Assembly: GCA_903866275.1 (NCBI GenBank)
Contig: CAIPMU010000013.1
Coordinates: 62,001 to 126,000 of the forward strand
Direction of reading: 5' to 3'
Source: Vampirovibrio chlorellavorus
Lineage (GTDB): Bacteria; Cyanobacteriota; Vampirovibrionia; Vampirovibrionales; Vampirovibrionaceae
DNA length: 64,000 nucleotides
Program-made: the position numbers and the translations under genes
Shown: piece by piece, positions 1-8,949 of the stretch
Numbering within the stretch: the first letter of the stretch is position 1
Layout of the letters: every line of letters begins with the position of its first letter
Notes under the pieces: model-generated
Told to the model about the DNA's origin: nothing
The model's input: the letters and a program-made list of their open reading frames with translations, nothing else
The model's database searches: none

Positions 1-1084
1 CCTGAACCCCCACAAACATCTTCTTGTTCATCCGTTCAACGACTTCCGCAGTATGGGTTTTTGTTAAATGGCTATATCGCTGGGTCACTTGAATGGTTTT
101 GTGGCCCAATATTTCCGCAATTTCCAGTAAGCTGGCCCCGCCCATAGCAAGATTAGAGGCGCAAGTGTGCCTTAAATCATGAAAGTGAAAATCTGGGACT
201 TCTGACTTTTTAAGAGCGGCTTCCCACTGTTTCCGAATCTGTTTAGGCGCTTTACCGTCAGAACGAGGGAACAAGAGATCCGTATCCAGCCGCCGATCCT
301 TGTGGTGATACTTTAAAATCTTTCTTAAGTCCTGACCGATTGGCACTGAGCGGCGTTCATCGTTTTTTGTCTGTTCAAGCCGAATTATATTGTGCTTAAA
401 ATCCACATTTTGCCAGCGAAGCCCCAGTATTTCACTCCATCGCGCACCCGTACTTAAGGCAATCAAAACAACCGGCCAAAGGTAAGTCTCTGTACTCTGA
501 GAAACGGCATCTAGGAGTGTATTCAATTCTGAAGCAGAAAGAAAACGCACACGGCCTCTTGGCTCTTTAGGCTTTCGCACATTGAGCATTGGATTCTCAT
601 CCATCCAACTCCAATCCTTGACCGCACAAGCAAATGCAGCGCTCAGGGTGGCCAAATACCTGTTCACTGTTCCAGCGGCCTTTTTTGTCCCCTTTACAGG
701 CTCACCATTGCGGGTTATGGGCTCATTCAATAATTTATTTCGGCACTCTGTCAACATCGCCGGGGTAATGTCTTTCAAGTGGTATCGCCCAAGTTTGGCA
801 CTCCACCATGCAAGATGTGATTCCCGTTTATTCTGATCGGAGCGCAGCTTGGGCAACTCCTCCAATTTATAGCGGGCAATCAGATCCTCAAGTGTCCTGC
901 GCTTGGATTCATACACTTTGAAATAGCGTCCTTCCCGTATGGCCGCTTCGGTTTGTTGAGCCCAGATGCGGGCATCGGTGCGCCGCTCAAAAGTGGCCGT
1001 TTCCGTGGGATGCCCCTTCAAGCGAATTTTGACCCTGTAAGAAATCGTTCCATCTTTTTCTTGCCGCTTCTCGATAGTAGCCAT
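1..1084 (-). CDS. Tyrosine recombinase / phage-type integrase (partial, 3' end outside window)
   Basis: This is a site-specific recombinase that would cut and rejoin DNA at an attachment site. Reading the minus strand from the ATG at 1084 gives an uninterrupted frame of about 361 codons that runs off the left edge. The N-terminal part resembles the SAM-like, arm-binding region of phage integrases. The catalytic part shows the family residues: Arg in TGARWSEILGLRW, then HFHDLRHT (HxxR), then LGHKTIQVTQRYSH (His/Tyr nucleophile). Only a few C-terminal residues can be missing. The gene starts about 170 bp from a tRNA 3' fragment, the usual arrangement for an integrase next to its own attachment site. 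The element it belongs to would therefore lie to the left. The family call is firm; the type of element (prophage or island) cannot be told. Confidence 0.93.
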   Translation of the reverse strand, partial: MATIEKRQEKDGTISYRVKIRLKGHPTETATFERRTDARIWAQQTEAAIREGRYFKVYESKRRTLEDLIARYKLEELPKLRSDQNKRESHLAWWSAKLGRYHLKDITPAMLTECRNKLLNEPITRNGEPVKGTKKAAGTVNRYLATLSAAFACAVKDWSWMDENPMLNVRKPKEPRGRVRFLSASELNTLLDAVSQSTETYLWPVVLIALSTGARWSEILGLRWQNVDFKHNIIRLEQTKNDERRSVPIGQDLRKILKYHHKDRRLDTDLLFPRSDGKAPKQIRKQWEAALKKSEVPDFHFHDLRHTCASNLAMGGASLLEIAEILGHKTIQVTQRYSHLTKTHTAEVVERMNKKMFVGVQ

Positions 1085-1150
1085 ATAGCCTGCTTTCCAA
1101 GGTTTTCCGTGGGACACTCATGGGACACTTAGGGCCAATATCCTTCTAAA

Positions 1151-1221
1151 AATCTCAATCAGCCTCAAGAGGAGTATAAGCCTTAAAGGCTCTCAAAACA
1201 AGGCTTTTTAAGATTGAGATT
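1151..1221. repeat. 10-bp inverted repeat between integrase and tRNA fragment
   Basis: AATCTCAATC at 1151-1160 is perfectly inverted at 1212-1221. The arms lie between the integrase start and the putative attachment core, where arm-type integrase or excisionase binding sites usually sit. Binding is an inference; the repeat itself is seen directly. Confidence 0.4.
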
Positions 1222-1256
1222 GATGGAGGCTTATAGGCTAAATATCAGCGGAATCC

Positions 1257-1303
1257 GACTCATAATCCCTTGGTTGTTGGTTCGAATCCAACTGGGCCCA
1301 CCA
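1257..1303 (+). other. 3' fragment of a tRNA-Met(CAU) gene, probable integration attachment site
   Basis: The sequence contains an anticodon loop CTCATAA, the 3' half of an anticodon stem, a complete T arm (GTTGG-TTCGAAT-CCAAC), the 3' acceptor strand TGGGCCC, discriminator A and an encoded CCA. There is no GGGCCCA acceptor 5' strand or D arm upstream, and the 5' side of the anticodon stem does not pair. So it is not a functional tRNA. A tRNA 3' part beside an integrase is the classic product of integration into a tRNA gene. The intact tRNA should lie at the far end of the element, left of this window. Confidence 0.75.
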
Positions 1304-1331
1304 TTTTTTATTCGGAGCATCTTTTTAAATA

Positions 1332-1895
1332 ATGTCCTCTGAGAGATCTTCAATTCCACTTGAATTAAAACGAAAAATATTGGTTGAGGCTGGACATAGA
1401 TGTGCAATCCCTACATGCAGACATCCCAGTGTAGAAATACACCATATAATCCCTTATGCTGAAGTAAAAGAACATACCTACGAAAATTTAATTGCACTAT
1501 GCTCAAACTGTCATACAAGGTGTCGTAACGATTCTAAACAAGGGAATATAAGCCAGGGGGAAATAGATCGAAAATCCATCCAAATGTACAAACAAAATCT
1601 AATATTCCTTTCTGGGTTGTTAACTCAATTCGAAAGAAATGTGTTGGATTATTTAGCAAATGAACGACAAATTTTAACCATTCATGGCTTAATCTCTATT
1701 AAAACTTTACTCGACTTGAAATTAGTTGCTATTAATAATGTGTCGGTAACGACCAACTGGAAAATTAATGATTCACCTTATTATGATGAACCCACAGTGT
1801 TTAGCATAATGCTTACTACTAAAGGTAGTGAATTTATTTCTGCTTGGCAAAACAATAATAAAACTTACGAGCCCTTACAAAATTATCTTAATTAA
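1332..1895 (+). CDS. HNH endonuclease domain protein
   Basis: The 187-residue product has an HNH nuclease fold in its first 90 residues: a zinc-binding pair C24xxxxC29, the catalytic VEIHHIIPYAE segment, an Asn in YENLIALC, and a second metal site CSNCH. HNH nucleases of this kind cut DNA in restriction, homing or defence settings. The last 100 residues form a separate segment that I do not recognise. The gene is markedly AT-rich compared with everything to its right, which suggests transfer. It lies only 28 bp after the tRNA fragment. No strong ribosome binding site is visible; GGAG sits about 14 bases before the ATG. The fold is clear, the biological role is not. Confidence 0.8.
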   Translation: MSSERSSIPLELKRKILVEAGHRCAIPTCRHPSVEIHHIIPYAEVKEHTYENLIALCSNCHTRCRNDSKQGNISQGEIDRKSIQMYKQNLIFLSGLLTQFERNVLDYLANERQILTIHGLISIKTLLDLKLVAINNVSVTTNWKINDSPYYDEPTVFSIMLTTKGSEFISAWQNNNKTYEPLQNYLN

Positions 1896-2014
1896 TTCAG
1901 TTTACCCTCACAATCAAAGACAAATAGTAAAGTCAGTATTTTCTCAAAACTTGCACAATAGCTGTATAAATTTGGGGAATTGTGATCCCCACATTAACTT
2001 CACCCTTTCAAGCC

Positions 2015-3940
2015 TCAAGACTTGCTACTCAGCGTCATGTCTTTCAATACTTGCACGATGGCATCATTGGCTTGGAGTTTGCCGGCTTGAATGCGGAGTA
2101 ATAAAGCCTCGGCGGTTTCAAAATCGATGCCTGATTGTGCGAGCAAGGCTTTGGCCACTTGTGCGGCAGCACTAGCGGAATAGCCCTCTGCAAGCTGTTG
2201 TTCATACGCAGCCTGGGCTTGTAAAAGCAATGATTGCGTCAGGGAGCTATAGGTTCTGGCAAGAAACATGCTGCCCTGGCCCAGGGTCAGCACGGAGTCA
2301 ACCGGGGGTTGGTCCGTGAGGCCGGAGTTATCCGCCGGACGAGTCGATTGATACAAGCCGGTCAGGCCCGTGTTACCATCACTTTGGCTCAGCAATGATG
2401 GGCCTGTGCTATCGGATTGCGAGCCGCAATCATTGCCACAACCATCGATCCGGGTGTATAAGAATCGGCCGTCACCACCGCTGGCACTGGCAGGCCCCGG
2501 CAAGGCATAAGAATAGCCAGAGAATCCACTGGCAAAAGCTGTACCACCCGATCCACCAAAGCCGCCACGCATATAAAAAGGCATTGCGCCGGGCAAGGGC
2601 ATATTGGGCGCGTACACCGACACATCGCCACCGTAACCGCCATACCCCCCATACCCTCCATAAGCATAGTGATAGAGCGCCCAGGGGCTAGTGGCGATAG
2701 CATTGCCCCCATGCCCCCCATTGCCGCCCAAAAGTTGAACAACCCCGGAGGGGCGCGCAATAAACGATTTACCATAAGCCAGATACAACGACCCACCATT
2801 CCCGCCATTGCCGCCATAATATCCGACCGATTGCTGTAGGGAATAGGCGTAATAGCCATAAGGCCAGCCCCGGTAATAATAATAGTTATAAACAGGCCCC
2901 ACCGCGTTGAAAGCATTCCCACCCTGCCCGCCGTTGGCTTGAATCTCACCTGCGATATCGATACCAGCACGAGCCGCAATCGCTATGACACCGCCATCAC
3001 CGCCCGCACCGCTCACATCTCCCGCAGCACCATTGGCGTGAATGTAAGCACTTTCACCCACTCGCACCCATCCATCCGAGTGATGGACTAAATTGGCGTC
3101 TCTGGCAATTAAATTTGCCTGAACATCATTCATAAAATCCGTGTGATGAATCAGCTCTGAATTCATCGACGTGGTATGCCCCTGTGCTTCCAGCAGAATG
3201 GCACCGCCATCCCGTGCGCCCGGCAAACTGACGCCATCCGCCATCAAAACGCCATCCAGGTTGATTAATCCCCCTTCGATAGAAATTAGGTTCGTATCAT
3301 AATTACCCACGACTTTGCCGCTAACATCCACAATGGAGCCTGGACGAAAATCCATCGCTCCGTGACTGCTGAAATTGCCGATTTCCACAATACCGCCATT
3401 GCCACCGTGACCTTGCGCATAAATTGCGCCCGCAGGCCCCAGTGTTAACGAGTCCACATTCAACTGAACATGTCCCCCATGAATGCCGCTGGCATAAATT
3501 TGTCCGTTCTGATAAATTTGTGCGGCATCCACCGTGATTCTGCCGCCGTTGCCCAGGTACGCCCCATGATTCATCACTGCATCGACGTCCAGCTTGCCAT
3601 CAATACGCACCAGCTGTCCGGGCACAGAGAAATGCAGCCATCCACCATTACCAGTTAAATTGCCAGCCGGATTTGCCGAACTGCCAACTTCACGACCCAC
3701 CACTGTGGTGCCAGGGCTGATGTATAAGCCCGTACCGCCACTATTGATAAACGTCGTTTTATCACCCGGTGTATTATAATAGGTACCCTCAGACACATGC
3801 TGTCCGTCATTCAGGGAGTTCACATCCCCGGTATTCGCCAAGGCAGGAAGAGCCGATGTGGCCAAGGTCAATGTCAGCCCCAAGGCAAAAGCTACCCCAA
3901 ATTGTTTTTGTTTTGGTTGCGTCATAAAAATTGGGGTCAT
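2015..3940 (-). CDS. Secreted glycine/tyrosine-rich beta-helix-like surface protein
   Basis: The product begins with a signal peptide (basic start, hydrophobic core, ALA-N cleavage site near residue 35). The middle (about residues 60-330) is made of short repeating turns rich in Gly, Asn, Asp and Val, such as GGRITVDAAQIYQNGQIYA, typical of filamentous-haemagglutinin-like right-handed beta helices. Residues about 340-490 are a Gly/Tyr-rich zone with GGxGG runs and NYYYYRGWPYGYY. The last 90 residues are predicted helical and Ala/Gln/Leu-rich. I chose the ATG at 3940 because GAGAAAGG lies 8 bases before it; an ATG at 3946 is also possible. No autotransporter barrel or sortase motif is visible. 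A role as adhesin or matrix protein is inferred from composition and from the neighbouring polysaccharide operon. Confidence 0.7.
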   Translation of the reverse strand: MTPIFMTQPKQKQFGVAFALGLTLTLATSALPALANTGDVNSLNDGQHVSEGTYYNTPGDKTTFINSGGTGLYISPGTTVVGREVGSSANPAGNLTGNGGWLHFSVPGQLVRIDGKLDVDAVMNHGAYLGNGGRITVDAAQIYQNGQIYASGIHGGHVQLNVDSLTLGPAGAIYAQGHGGNGGIVEIGNFSSHGAMDFRPGSIVDVSGKVVGNYDTNLISIEGGLINLDGVLMADGVSLPGARDGGAILLEAQGHTTSMNSELIHHTDFMNDVQANLIARDANLVHHSDGWVRVGESAYIHANGAAGDVSGAGGDGGVIAIAARAGIDIAGEIQANGGQGGNAFNAVGPVYNYYYYRGWPYGYYAYSLQQSVGYYGGNGGNGGSLYLAYGKSFIARPSGVVQLLGGNGGHGGNAIATSPWALYHYAYGGYGGYGGYGGDVSVYAPNMPLPGAMPFYMRGGFGGSGGTAFASGFSGYSYALPGPASASGGDGRFLYTRIDGCGNDCGSQSDSTGPSLLSQSDGNTGLTGLYQSTRPADNSGLTDQPPVDSVLTLGQGSMFLARTYSSLTQSLLLQAQAAYEQQLAEGYSASAAAQVAKALLAQSGIDFETAEALLLRIQAGKLQANDAIVQVLKDMTLSSKS

Positions 3941-4298
3941 CGCCATTGCCTTTCTCTTACCAATACTATTGAACCCTCTACCACTGGGCCTTGATCACAG
4001 ATCGTTTGCCTTGGAAACCAGTCAATAGAAAAGTGAACCCTATCATGTCGCGGCTTGCTTTCACCACACACGAAGACAGTTTAGCCCAAAGAAAGCCTCA
4101 TTGAACATTTTTATAACCGTTTATGTCTTTAAGCCTGTCAGATTTATATCGCTTTTATATCACAAACCTTCCGCCTGACCTCAACCCCAGTATGATTTGA
4201 TTCCCCCCCATAAAATAGAGGCCGTGAAAAAATAAAAATACTTTTTTAATTCATCCAAAGCCTCTAGTGTTATCAAGCCTGATTCAAATTAGATGTCT
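3941..4298. other. Intergenic region between polysaccharide operon end and surface protein gene
   Basis: No gene is seen. On the minus strand a good -35 box (TTGACT, 3997-4002 region) lies about 55 bases before the surface protein start, but the matching -10 is poor. A 7-bp inverted repeat TAGAGGC/GCCTCTA (4216-4222 and 4260-4266) encloses an AT-rich stretch just after the last glycosyltransferase gene; its 37-base loop makes it a doubtful terminator. Confidence 0.4.
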
Positions 4299-5489
4299 TT
4301 ACTTCTGGCTTTGCAACTGTGCTTCCACGCGGCGGTAGAATTGGCTGAGTTGCTCTACGTGCGGATGCACATCGAAGCGCTGGCCGTGGGCTTGCAGCTG
4401 GGGCACCAGGGCGGCCAGCTCGGCGTCGGATTGGTTCACCACGCGCAGCAGGCGATCCACGAAGGCGTCTTCATCGCCCACGGGCACCAGCCAGTCCTGT
4501 GCCTCGGGCAGGCCCATCACTTCGGGGATGCCACCGGCGGCATAGGTCACGCAGGGGCGACCAAACAGCATGGATTCCAGCACGCGCAGGCCAAAGCCTT
4601 CCTGCAACGAGGTGCTCACCGTCACGGTGCTGGCCGTTACCAGACGCGGGACATCCGAGCGGAAGCCCAGATACTGCCCATGCGGCGCAAGCTCAGGATC
4701 TTGGGTGAAGGCGGCGGTGAATTCATCCGCCTGTGGGCCATGCCCGGCCACCAGAAAATACACGGGCTGCTGACGACGCGGGTCGTTCAGGAGCCGCTTG
4801 GCAATGCGCAAAAACGCGGCCGAATTTTTATCCGGCGCCAGGCGACAGATAAAACTCACCACGCGCGCATTTGCCGGAATGTTCAATTCCGCGCGGATGG
4901 CTTGCGGGTCGAGGCCTTTCACGCTGGCCATCATGGTCGCGGTGGGCAGGCCGTTATACAGCACTTCCGCCTGAAAGTTTTTGGGCAAAAAGCCTTCCCG
5001 ATAGAGGCGCTGGCGTTCATAATCGCTCACCACCAGCATGCCACTGAGATACGGGGTTAAATTGCGCAACAACGGGCGACTCAAGCCATACACAAAGCGC
5101 ATCAGATCGTTGGGCGCGTTCTCCAGATTGTTGGGGCCGCCGTAGCTATGATAGGTAAACACCAGCGGAAAGCCCGCCTTGCGGATGGCCGATTGCTCCA
5201 CCCGACCCTTGTGAATATGCACCAAATCGGGCTGCTCGGCCTTGAGGATCTCCAGCAGACTGCGCATCACCCGGAAATCCAGCACACGCAAAATGGGCGT
5301 ATGGATATGCGTGGGCAGCCCGTGCACCTTGACTCCGGCCGAGCGCAACTGCTCGGCCAATCGTCCACCCTCGGTCACGGCGGCGCTAACCTCGTAGCCT
5401 TGCTGTTGCAACAGCGGCAGCGTGCAGTTCAGGTAAACCTCAATGCCGCCCCAGGCGTGGTTATCGGGTAAAAAGTGCAAAATTTTCAT
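4299..5489 (-). CDS. GT4-family glycosyltransferase
   Basis: The 396-residue protein is a GT-B fold retaining glycosyltransferase that would transfer a sugar from a nucleotide donor to a lipid-linked polysaccharide intermediate at the cytoplasmic face of the membrane. The N-terminal acceptor domain starts with the GGIEVYL glycine loop at residues 14-20. The C-terminal donor domain has the EX7E motif EGFGLRVLE near residues 298-306, followed by GRPCVTYAAGGIPEVM. Length is normal for the family. It is the last gene of the polysaccharide operon and is a close paralogue of the next gene upstream, sharing the same start and the same donor-site sequence. The donor sugar cannot be read from the sequence. 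Confidence 0.88.
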   Translation of the reverse strand: MKILHFLPDNHAWGGIEVYLNCTLPLLQQQGYEVSAAVTEGGRLAEQLRSAGVKVHGLPTHIHTPILRVLDFRVMRSLLEILKAEQPDLVHIHKGRVEQSAIRKAGFPLVFTYHSYGGPNNLENAPNDLMRFVYGLSRPLLRNLTPYLSGMLVVSDYERQRLYREGFLPKNFQAEVLYNGLPTATMMASVKGLDPQAIRAELNIPANARVVSFICRLAPDKNSAAFLRIAKRLLNDPRRQQPVYFLVAGHGPQADEFTAAFTQDPELAPHGQYLGFRSDVPRLVTASTVTVSTSLQEGFGLRVLESMLFGRPCVTYAAGGIPEVMGLPEAQDWLVPVGDEDAFVDRLLRVVNQSDAELAALVPQLQAHGQRFDVHPHVEQLSQFYRRVEAQLQSQK

Positions 5490-5523
5490 GGGGTTTTCCT
5501 GTGGTTTTCATCGGGTTGTGGCT

Positions 5524-6852
5524 TTAAATGGGGGAAGGCACTTTGGCCTTGGCTGTCTGCGCGACGCCTTGCACGGACTGAAATCTGTTTGCCATCGGGT
5601 ATGATTGGCCGATGGTCATTGCAGAACGGCGCACGCCGACAGGCAAGGTCCACGCAATACGATCATAAAACGCTTCCAGTTTTTTGACGTGACGGGCCAC
5701 GTCAAACTGCTCCGCATGCTGTTCCAACACGGGAGACAATGCGGCCAGCGCCTCACTGGGCTGGTTCACGGTTTCAATCACCGTGTTCACAAAAGCATCT
5801 TCATCGCCGATGGGCACCAGCCACGGTTGCGCCTCCGGCAGGTTCATCACTTCCGGGATGCCACCGGCAGCATAGGTCACGCAAGGCTTACCCAGCAACA
5901 GGGATTCCAGAATGCGGAGACCAAAACCTTCCTGCAACGAGGTGCTGACCGTCAGATCGCTGGCTGAAATAATTTGAGCGACATCCGAGCGGAAGCCCAG
6001 ATACTGGCCGTGTCGAGACAGCACCGGGTCCTGACTGAACGCCTTTCGGAAGGCCGCAGCATGTTTGCCATCACCCGCCACCAGGAAATACACCGACTTG
6101 CTCAACGCGGGATGCGTGGCCACGCGTCTCGCGATGCGCAAAAACGCCTCCGTATTTTTATCCCGCCGCAACTGGCAAACATAACTGATCACAAAAGCCT
6201 GCTCGGGAATATGCAACGCCCTACGGAACGTCTCGGCTGAAAAACCGTTCAGACTGGACCGCATGGCCTCCAGTGGCAAGCCATTGTGAATCACCTCAAT
6301 GGGGAAATTCGCCGGGGCAAAGGCTTCTCGGTAAAGTCGGGCTTTTTCATAGTGGCTTACAATGGTCATGCCACTCAACGCGGGGAGTAGCCCACGAAAC
6401 AGGGGGCGCGCCAGCTTATAAAGCCACTGCACCAACGGATTGGAGGCCTGCTCGATATTAAACGCGCCCGCGTACCCGTGATAGGTGTAAACCATCGGGT
6501 AACCCGCCCAGTGAATCAGCGATTGCTCGATCCGACCGTTGTGCACATGCACCAGATCCGGCTGAACTGCTTTCAGAATAGGGAGCAGGTGCCAATACAC
6601 CGACAGATCGATGCAGCGCGCCCACGGATTGACCCAGGCCGAACGCCAGAGTGATTTTTTCCGGAACGGAAATGGAATGCCCCAAACGGGTATCCCCGCT
6701 TTTTTCAGGGCATGAAACAACGGACTGTCCTGCGTCACGACTGCGCAAATCTCATGTGCCCCGCTGGCTTGCAGCTTGGGCAGCGTGTGGCTGAGGTAGA
6801 CTTCAATGCCACCCCAGACATGATTTTCTGGCATAAAGTGCAGGATCTTCAT
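5524..6852 (-). CDS. GT4-family glycosyltransferase
   Basis: The 442-residue product is a GT-B retaining glycosyltransferase. It opens with HFMPENHVWGGIEVYL (residues 5-20), which is nearly the same as the paralogues on both sides, and carries EGFGLRILE (EX7E, about residues 307-315) and GKPCVTYAAGGIPEVMNLPE in the donor domain. It has about 45 more residues than the downstream paralogue, mainly in an insert near residues 60-80 (FRKKSLWRSAWVNPWARC) and a C-terminal tail of about 30 residues. It starts only 3 bp after the stop of the truncated copy upstream, so the genes are almost certainly co-transcribed. Likely function: adding a sugar during repeat-unit assembly; specificity unknown. Confidence 0.88.
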   Translation of the reverse strand: MKILHFMPENHVWGGIEVYLSHTLPKLQASGAHEICAVVTQDSPLFHALKKAGIPVWGIPFPFRKKSLWRSAWVNPWARCIDLSVYWHLLPILKAVQPDLVHVHNGRIEQSLIHWAGYPMVYTYHGYAGAFNIEQASNPLVQWLYKLARPLFRGLLPALSGMTIVSHYEKARLYREAFAPANFPIEVIHNGLPLEAMRSSLNGFSAETFRRALHIPEQAFVISYVCQLRRDKNTEAFLRIARRVATHPALSKSVYFLVAGDGKHAAAFRKAFSQDPVLSRHGQYLGFRSDVAQIISASDLTVSTSLQEGFGLRILESLLLGKPCVTYAAGGIPEVMNLPEAQPWLVPIGDEDAFVNTVIETVNQPSEALAALSPVLEQHAEQFDVARHVKKLEAFYDRIAWTLPVGVRRSAMTIGQSYPMANRFQSVQGVAQTAKAKVPSPI

Positions 6853-6855
6853 GAA

Positions 6856-7365
6856 TTATCCAGTTGCGGTGATGGTTTTGGGAAATAACGCCTGATGCGG
6901 CGCCTGATACTGTTTTTTGGGTTCCAGTTCGGAAAACACGCGGTCATAGAAGGCTTCCATTTTTTCCACGTGCCGACTGATGTCAAATGCCTGGTCAAGC
7001 GCTTGCAACACGGGAGCCAGCGTTGCTAAAGCCTCATCCTCCAGATTGATCGCGGCCACCAGCACCCTGGCAAAAGCGGCTTCATCGCCCAGAGGAACCA
7101 AGCAGTCCTGTGCTTCGGGGAGTGCCATCACTTCTGAAATACCACCAGCCGCATAGGTCACGCAAGGTTTGCCTTGCAGCAGAAATTCCAGAATCCCAGC
7201 CTCCTTCAACCAATGAAACAACGGGCTATCCAGCGTCACGGCGGCACAAATCTCATAGAGCCCACTGGCCTGTAGCTTGGGCAGCGTGTGTTGCAAATAC
7301 ACTTCTATCCCCCCCCAAACAAAATTTTCCGGCATAAAATGCAGGATTTTCTGTTTCGTTATCAT
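6856..7365 (-). pseudogene. Internally deleted GT4 glycosyltransferase copy
   Basis: The 169-residue frame joins the first 57 residues of a glycosyltransferase (KILHFMPENFVWGGIEVYL to KEAGI) directly to the last 110 (LEFLLQGKPCVTYAAGG onward). Compared with the neighbour at 5524-6852, about 250 central residues are missing, including most of the acceptor domain and the first Glu of the EX7E donor motif. The frame is kept and a strong ribosome binding site (GGGAGG, 8 bases from the ATG) remains, so a short protein could still be made, but it should have no transferase activity. The join falls at an Ile codon present in both flanks, as expected from recombination between short similar sequences. 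It arose by duplication of the gene family followed by an in-frame deletion. Confidence 0.85.
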
Positions 7366-7536
7366 CAGGCTAACCTCCCTCGACTGGGCATTTTGCCCAG
7401 GTCATTATAGCCCGGAAGCAGGTCCAGCGGATATTCAGCTTGCAGAGATTCAGGCCGTAAATTACAGGGGAGGAACAAAACCATTTTTTGGCACTCGAAG
7501 ATCAGGGCGAGTAAGGAGCAGAACGATGAACCACGC

Positions 7537-8850
7537 TTAATGCCGGACAGCACCGTTGGCCGATACCGTAGCGGGTTCCAGAATGCGCGTAAAGACCTTA
7601 ATGAAATTATTCACATACGTGTCAATATCAAACTGATGCGCCCGCTCCAGCAAACGGCTGTTCAGCTGATGTTTTTCTTCAGGCGAAAGATCCAGAATTT
7701 CAAAAATTTTGCGATAAATACCGTCCAGATCACCGCTCGGGACCATCATGCGCTCCCCTTCCGGGAAGTCCAGAATTTCGGCAATCCCGCCCACTTTGTA
7801 GGAAACACAGGGCGTACCCGCTGCAATGGATTCCAGAATACGCAATCCAAAACCTTCCTGCAGGGCAATACTTATCGTGAGATCGCAGCAGGCCAGCAGT
7901 TCGGGAATATCACGACGATACCCAAGACACACCCCTTTGCCTTTCAGCAAGGGCTGATTGAACTCTTCCACAAAGTGGGCTTTCAGAGAACCTTCACCAG
8001 CAATGAGAAAGAAGAATTTCTTATCAGGGTGCTCGGATACCAGCTTTTTAGCTAGTTCCAGAATCTCCAGGGAGTTTTTATCCGGATCCAACCGTCCCGG
8101 ATACCCGATGACGATGGCATCCGGATCAATCCCGAACTCCTGCTTGTAACGCTGAATGTCGGCTTGGCTGGCACGCTGGGAAATATTCTTGATGTCCAGA
8201 CCGTTATAAATCACGGTACCCGGTGCATTTTTGGGCACAAACCCTTCCTCAATCAACCGCTCCTGCTCGGAACGACTCACAAACGTCAGCGCATCCAGAA
8301 AAGGGACCATCCAGCGGAACAGGGGTAAAAGCATCGTGTTCAGCAGGCGTTTTTTGGGGCTGGTAATAAACTTCAGGTTAAACGGACTGCCGTAACCATG
8401 CACGGTATACACCAGCGGGTAGCCCCAGAGCTTGAACAGGGCATTTTCAAGACGCCCGTGATGGGCATGAATCAGGTCAGGCTTGACCCGATCCAGAATC
8501 TTCTTCATATGAACAGTGGTGTGCCAATCAAACGTGCGGAAAATCAGGCGGGGATACTGTTTTTTGAAAAACTCTGGCAGGTAATCCGGGAACGGAATGC
8601 CATGCGCCTGCACGCCCGCTTCGCGCACCATATTGAAATAGGGGGTTTGATCAGTACAGACAATATGAGACTCAAACGGCCCCAATTCATCCATCCGCTT
8701 GCTAAAGCCCAAAATGTTCTTTTCAATCCCACCCAGATTCCCAAAATCCTGATTCACATGCAGAATCTTGAATTTTTTGGGAGAGCCAGAAGACTGATGC
8801 TCCGGGGGCATCTCGTGATTTTGAGAACGTTCTTGTTGTGCAGCAGGCAT
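7537..8850 (-). CDS. GT4-family glycosyltransferase
   Basis: The 437-residue protein is a GT-B glycosyltransferase more distant from the three copies downstream. After a 27-residue hydrophilic start it has KILHVNQDFGNLGGIEKNIL (glycine loop), and in the donor domain GYPGRLDPDKNSLEI (phosphate and UDP contacts) and EGFGLRILE (EX7E, about residues 331-339), followed by GTPCVSYKVGGIAEIL. The Lys in DPDKNS and the two Glu are the usual catalytic or donor-binding residues of GT4. A GGAG ribosome binding site precedes the start. It lies between the acetyltransferase gene and the deleted copy in the same direction, so it is part of the polysaccharide operon. Sugar specificity is unknown. Confidence 0.88.
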   Translation of the reverse strand: MPAAQQERSQNHEMPPEHQSSGSPKKFKILHVNQDFGNLGGIEKNILGFSKRMDELGPFESHIVCTDQTPYFNMVREAGVQAHGIPFPDYLPEFFKKQYPRLIFRTFDWHTTVHMKKILDRVKPDLIHAHHGRLENALFKLWGYPLVYTVHGYGSPFNLKFITSPKKRLLNTMLLPLFRWMVPFLDALTFVSRSEQERLIEEGFVPKNAPGTVIYNGLDIKNISQRASQADIQRYKQEFGIDPDAIVIGYPGRLDPDKNSLEILELAKKLVSEHPDKKFFFLIAGEGSLKAHFVEEFNQPLLKGKGVCLGYRRDIPELLACCDLTISIALQEGFGLRILESIAAGTPCVSYKVGGIAEILDFPEGERMMVPSGDLDGIYRKIFEILDLSPEEKHQLNSRLLERAHQFDIDTYVNNFIKVFTRILEPATVSANGAVRH

Positions 8851-8949
8851 AGGGTTGAATCTCCAACAGGGGTCAATGACATTTTAAACATAGCGGAATC
8901 AATACTAATAAAAATAAGATTGAGGCTTAATTTGCTTTGAGCAACGGAA

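Noticed and set aside
1200-1303. Complete tRNA-Met gene
   Set aside because: The 5' acceptor strand and D arm are missing and the anticodon stem does not pair.
4293-5060. 255-codon plus-strand frame opposite a glycosyltransferase gene
   Set aside because: It is the mirror of a well-conserved gene on the other strand; its composition is His/Gly/Gln-rich without any motif.
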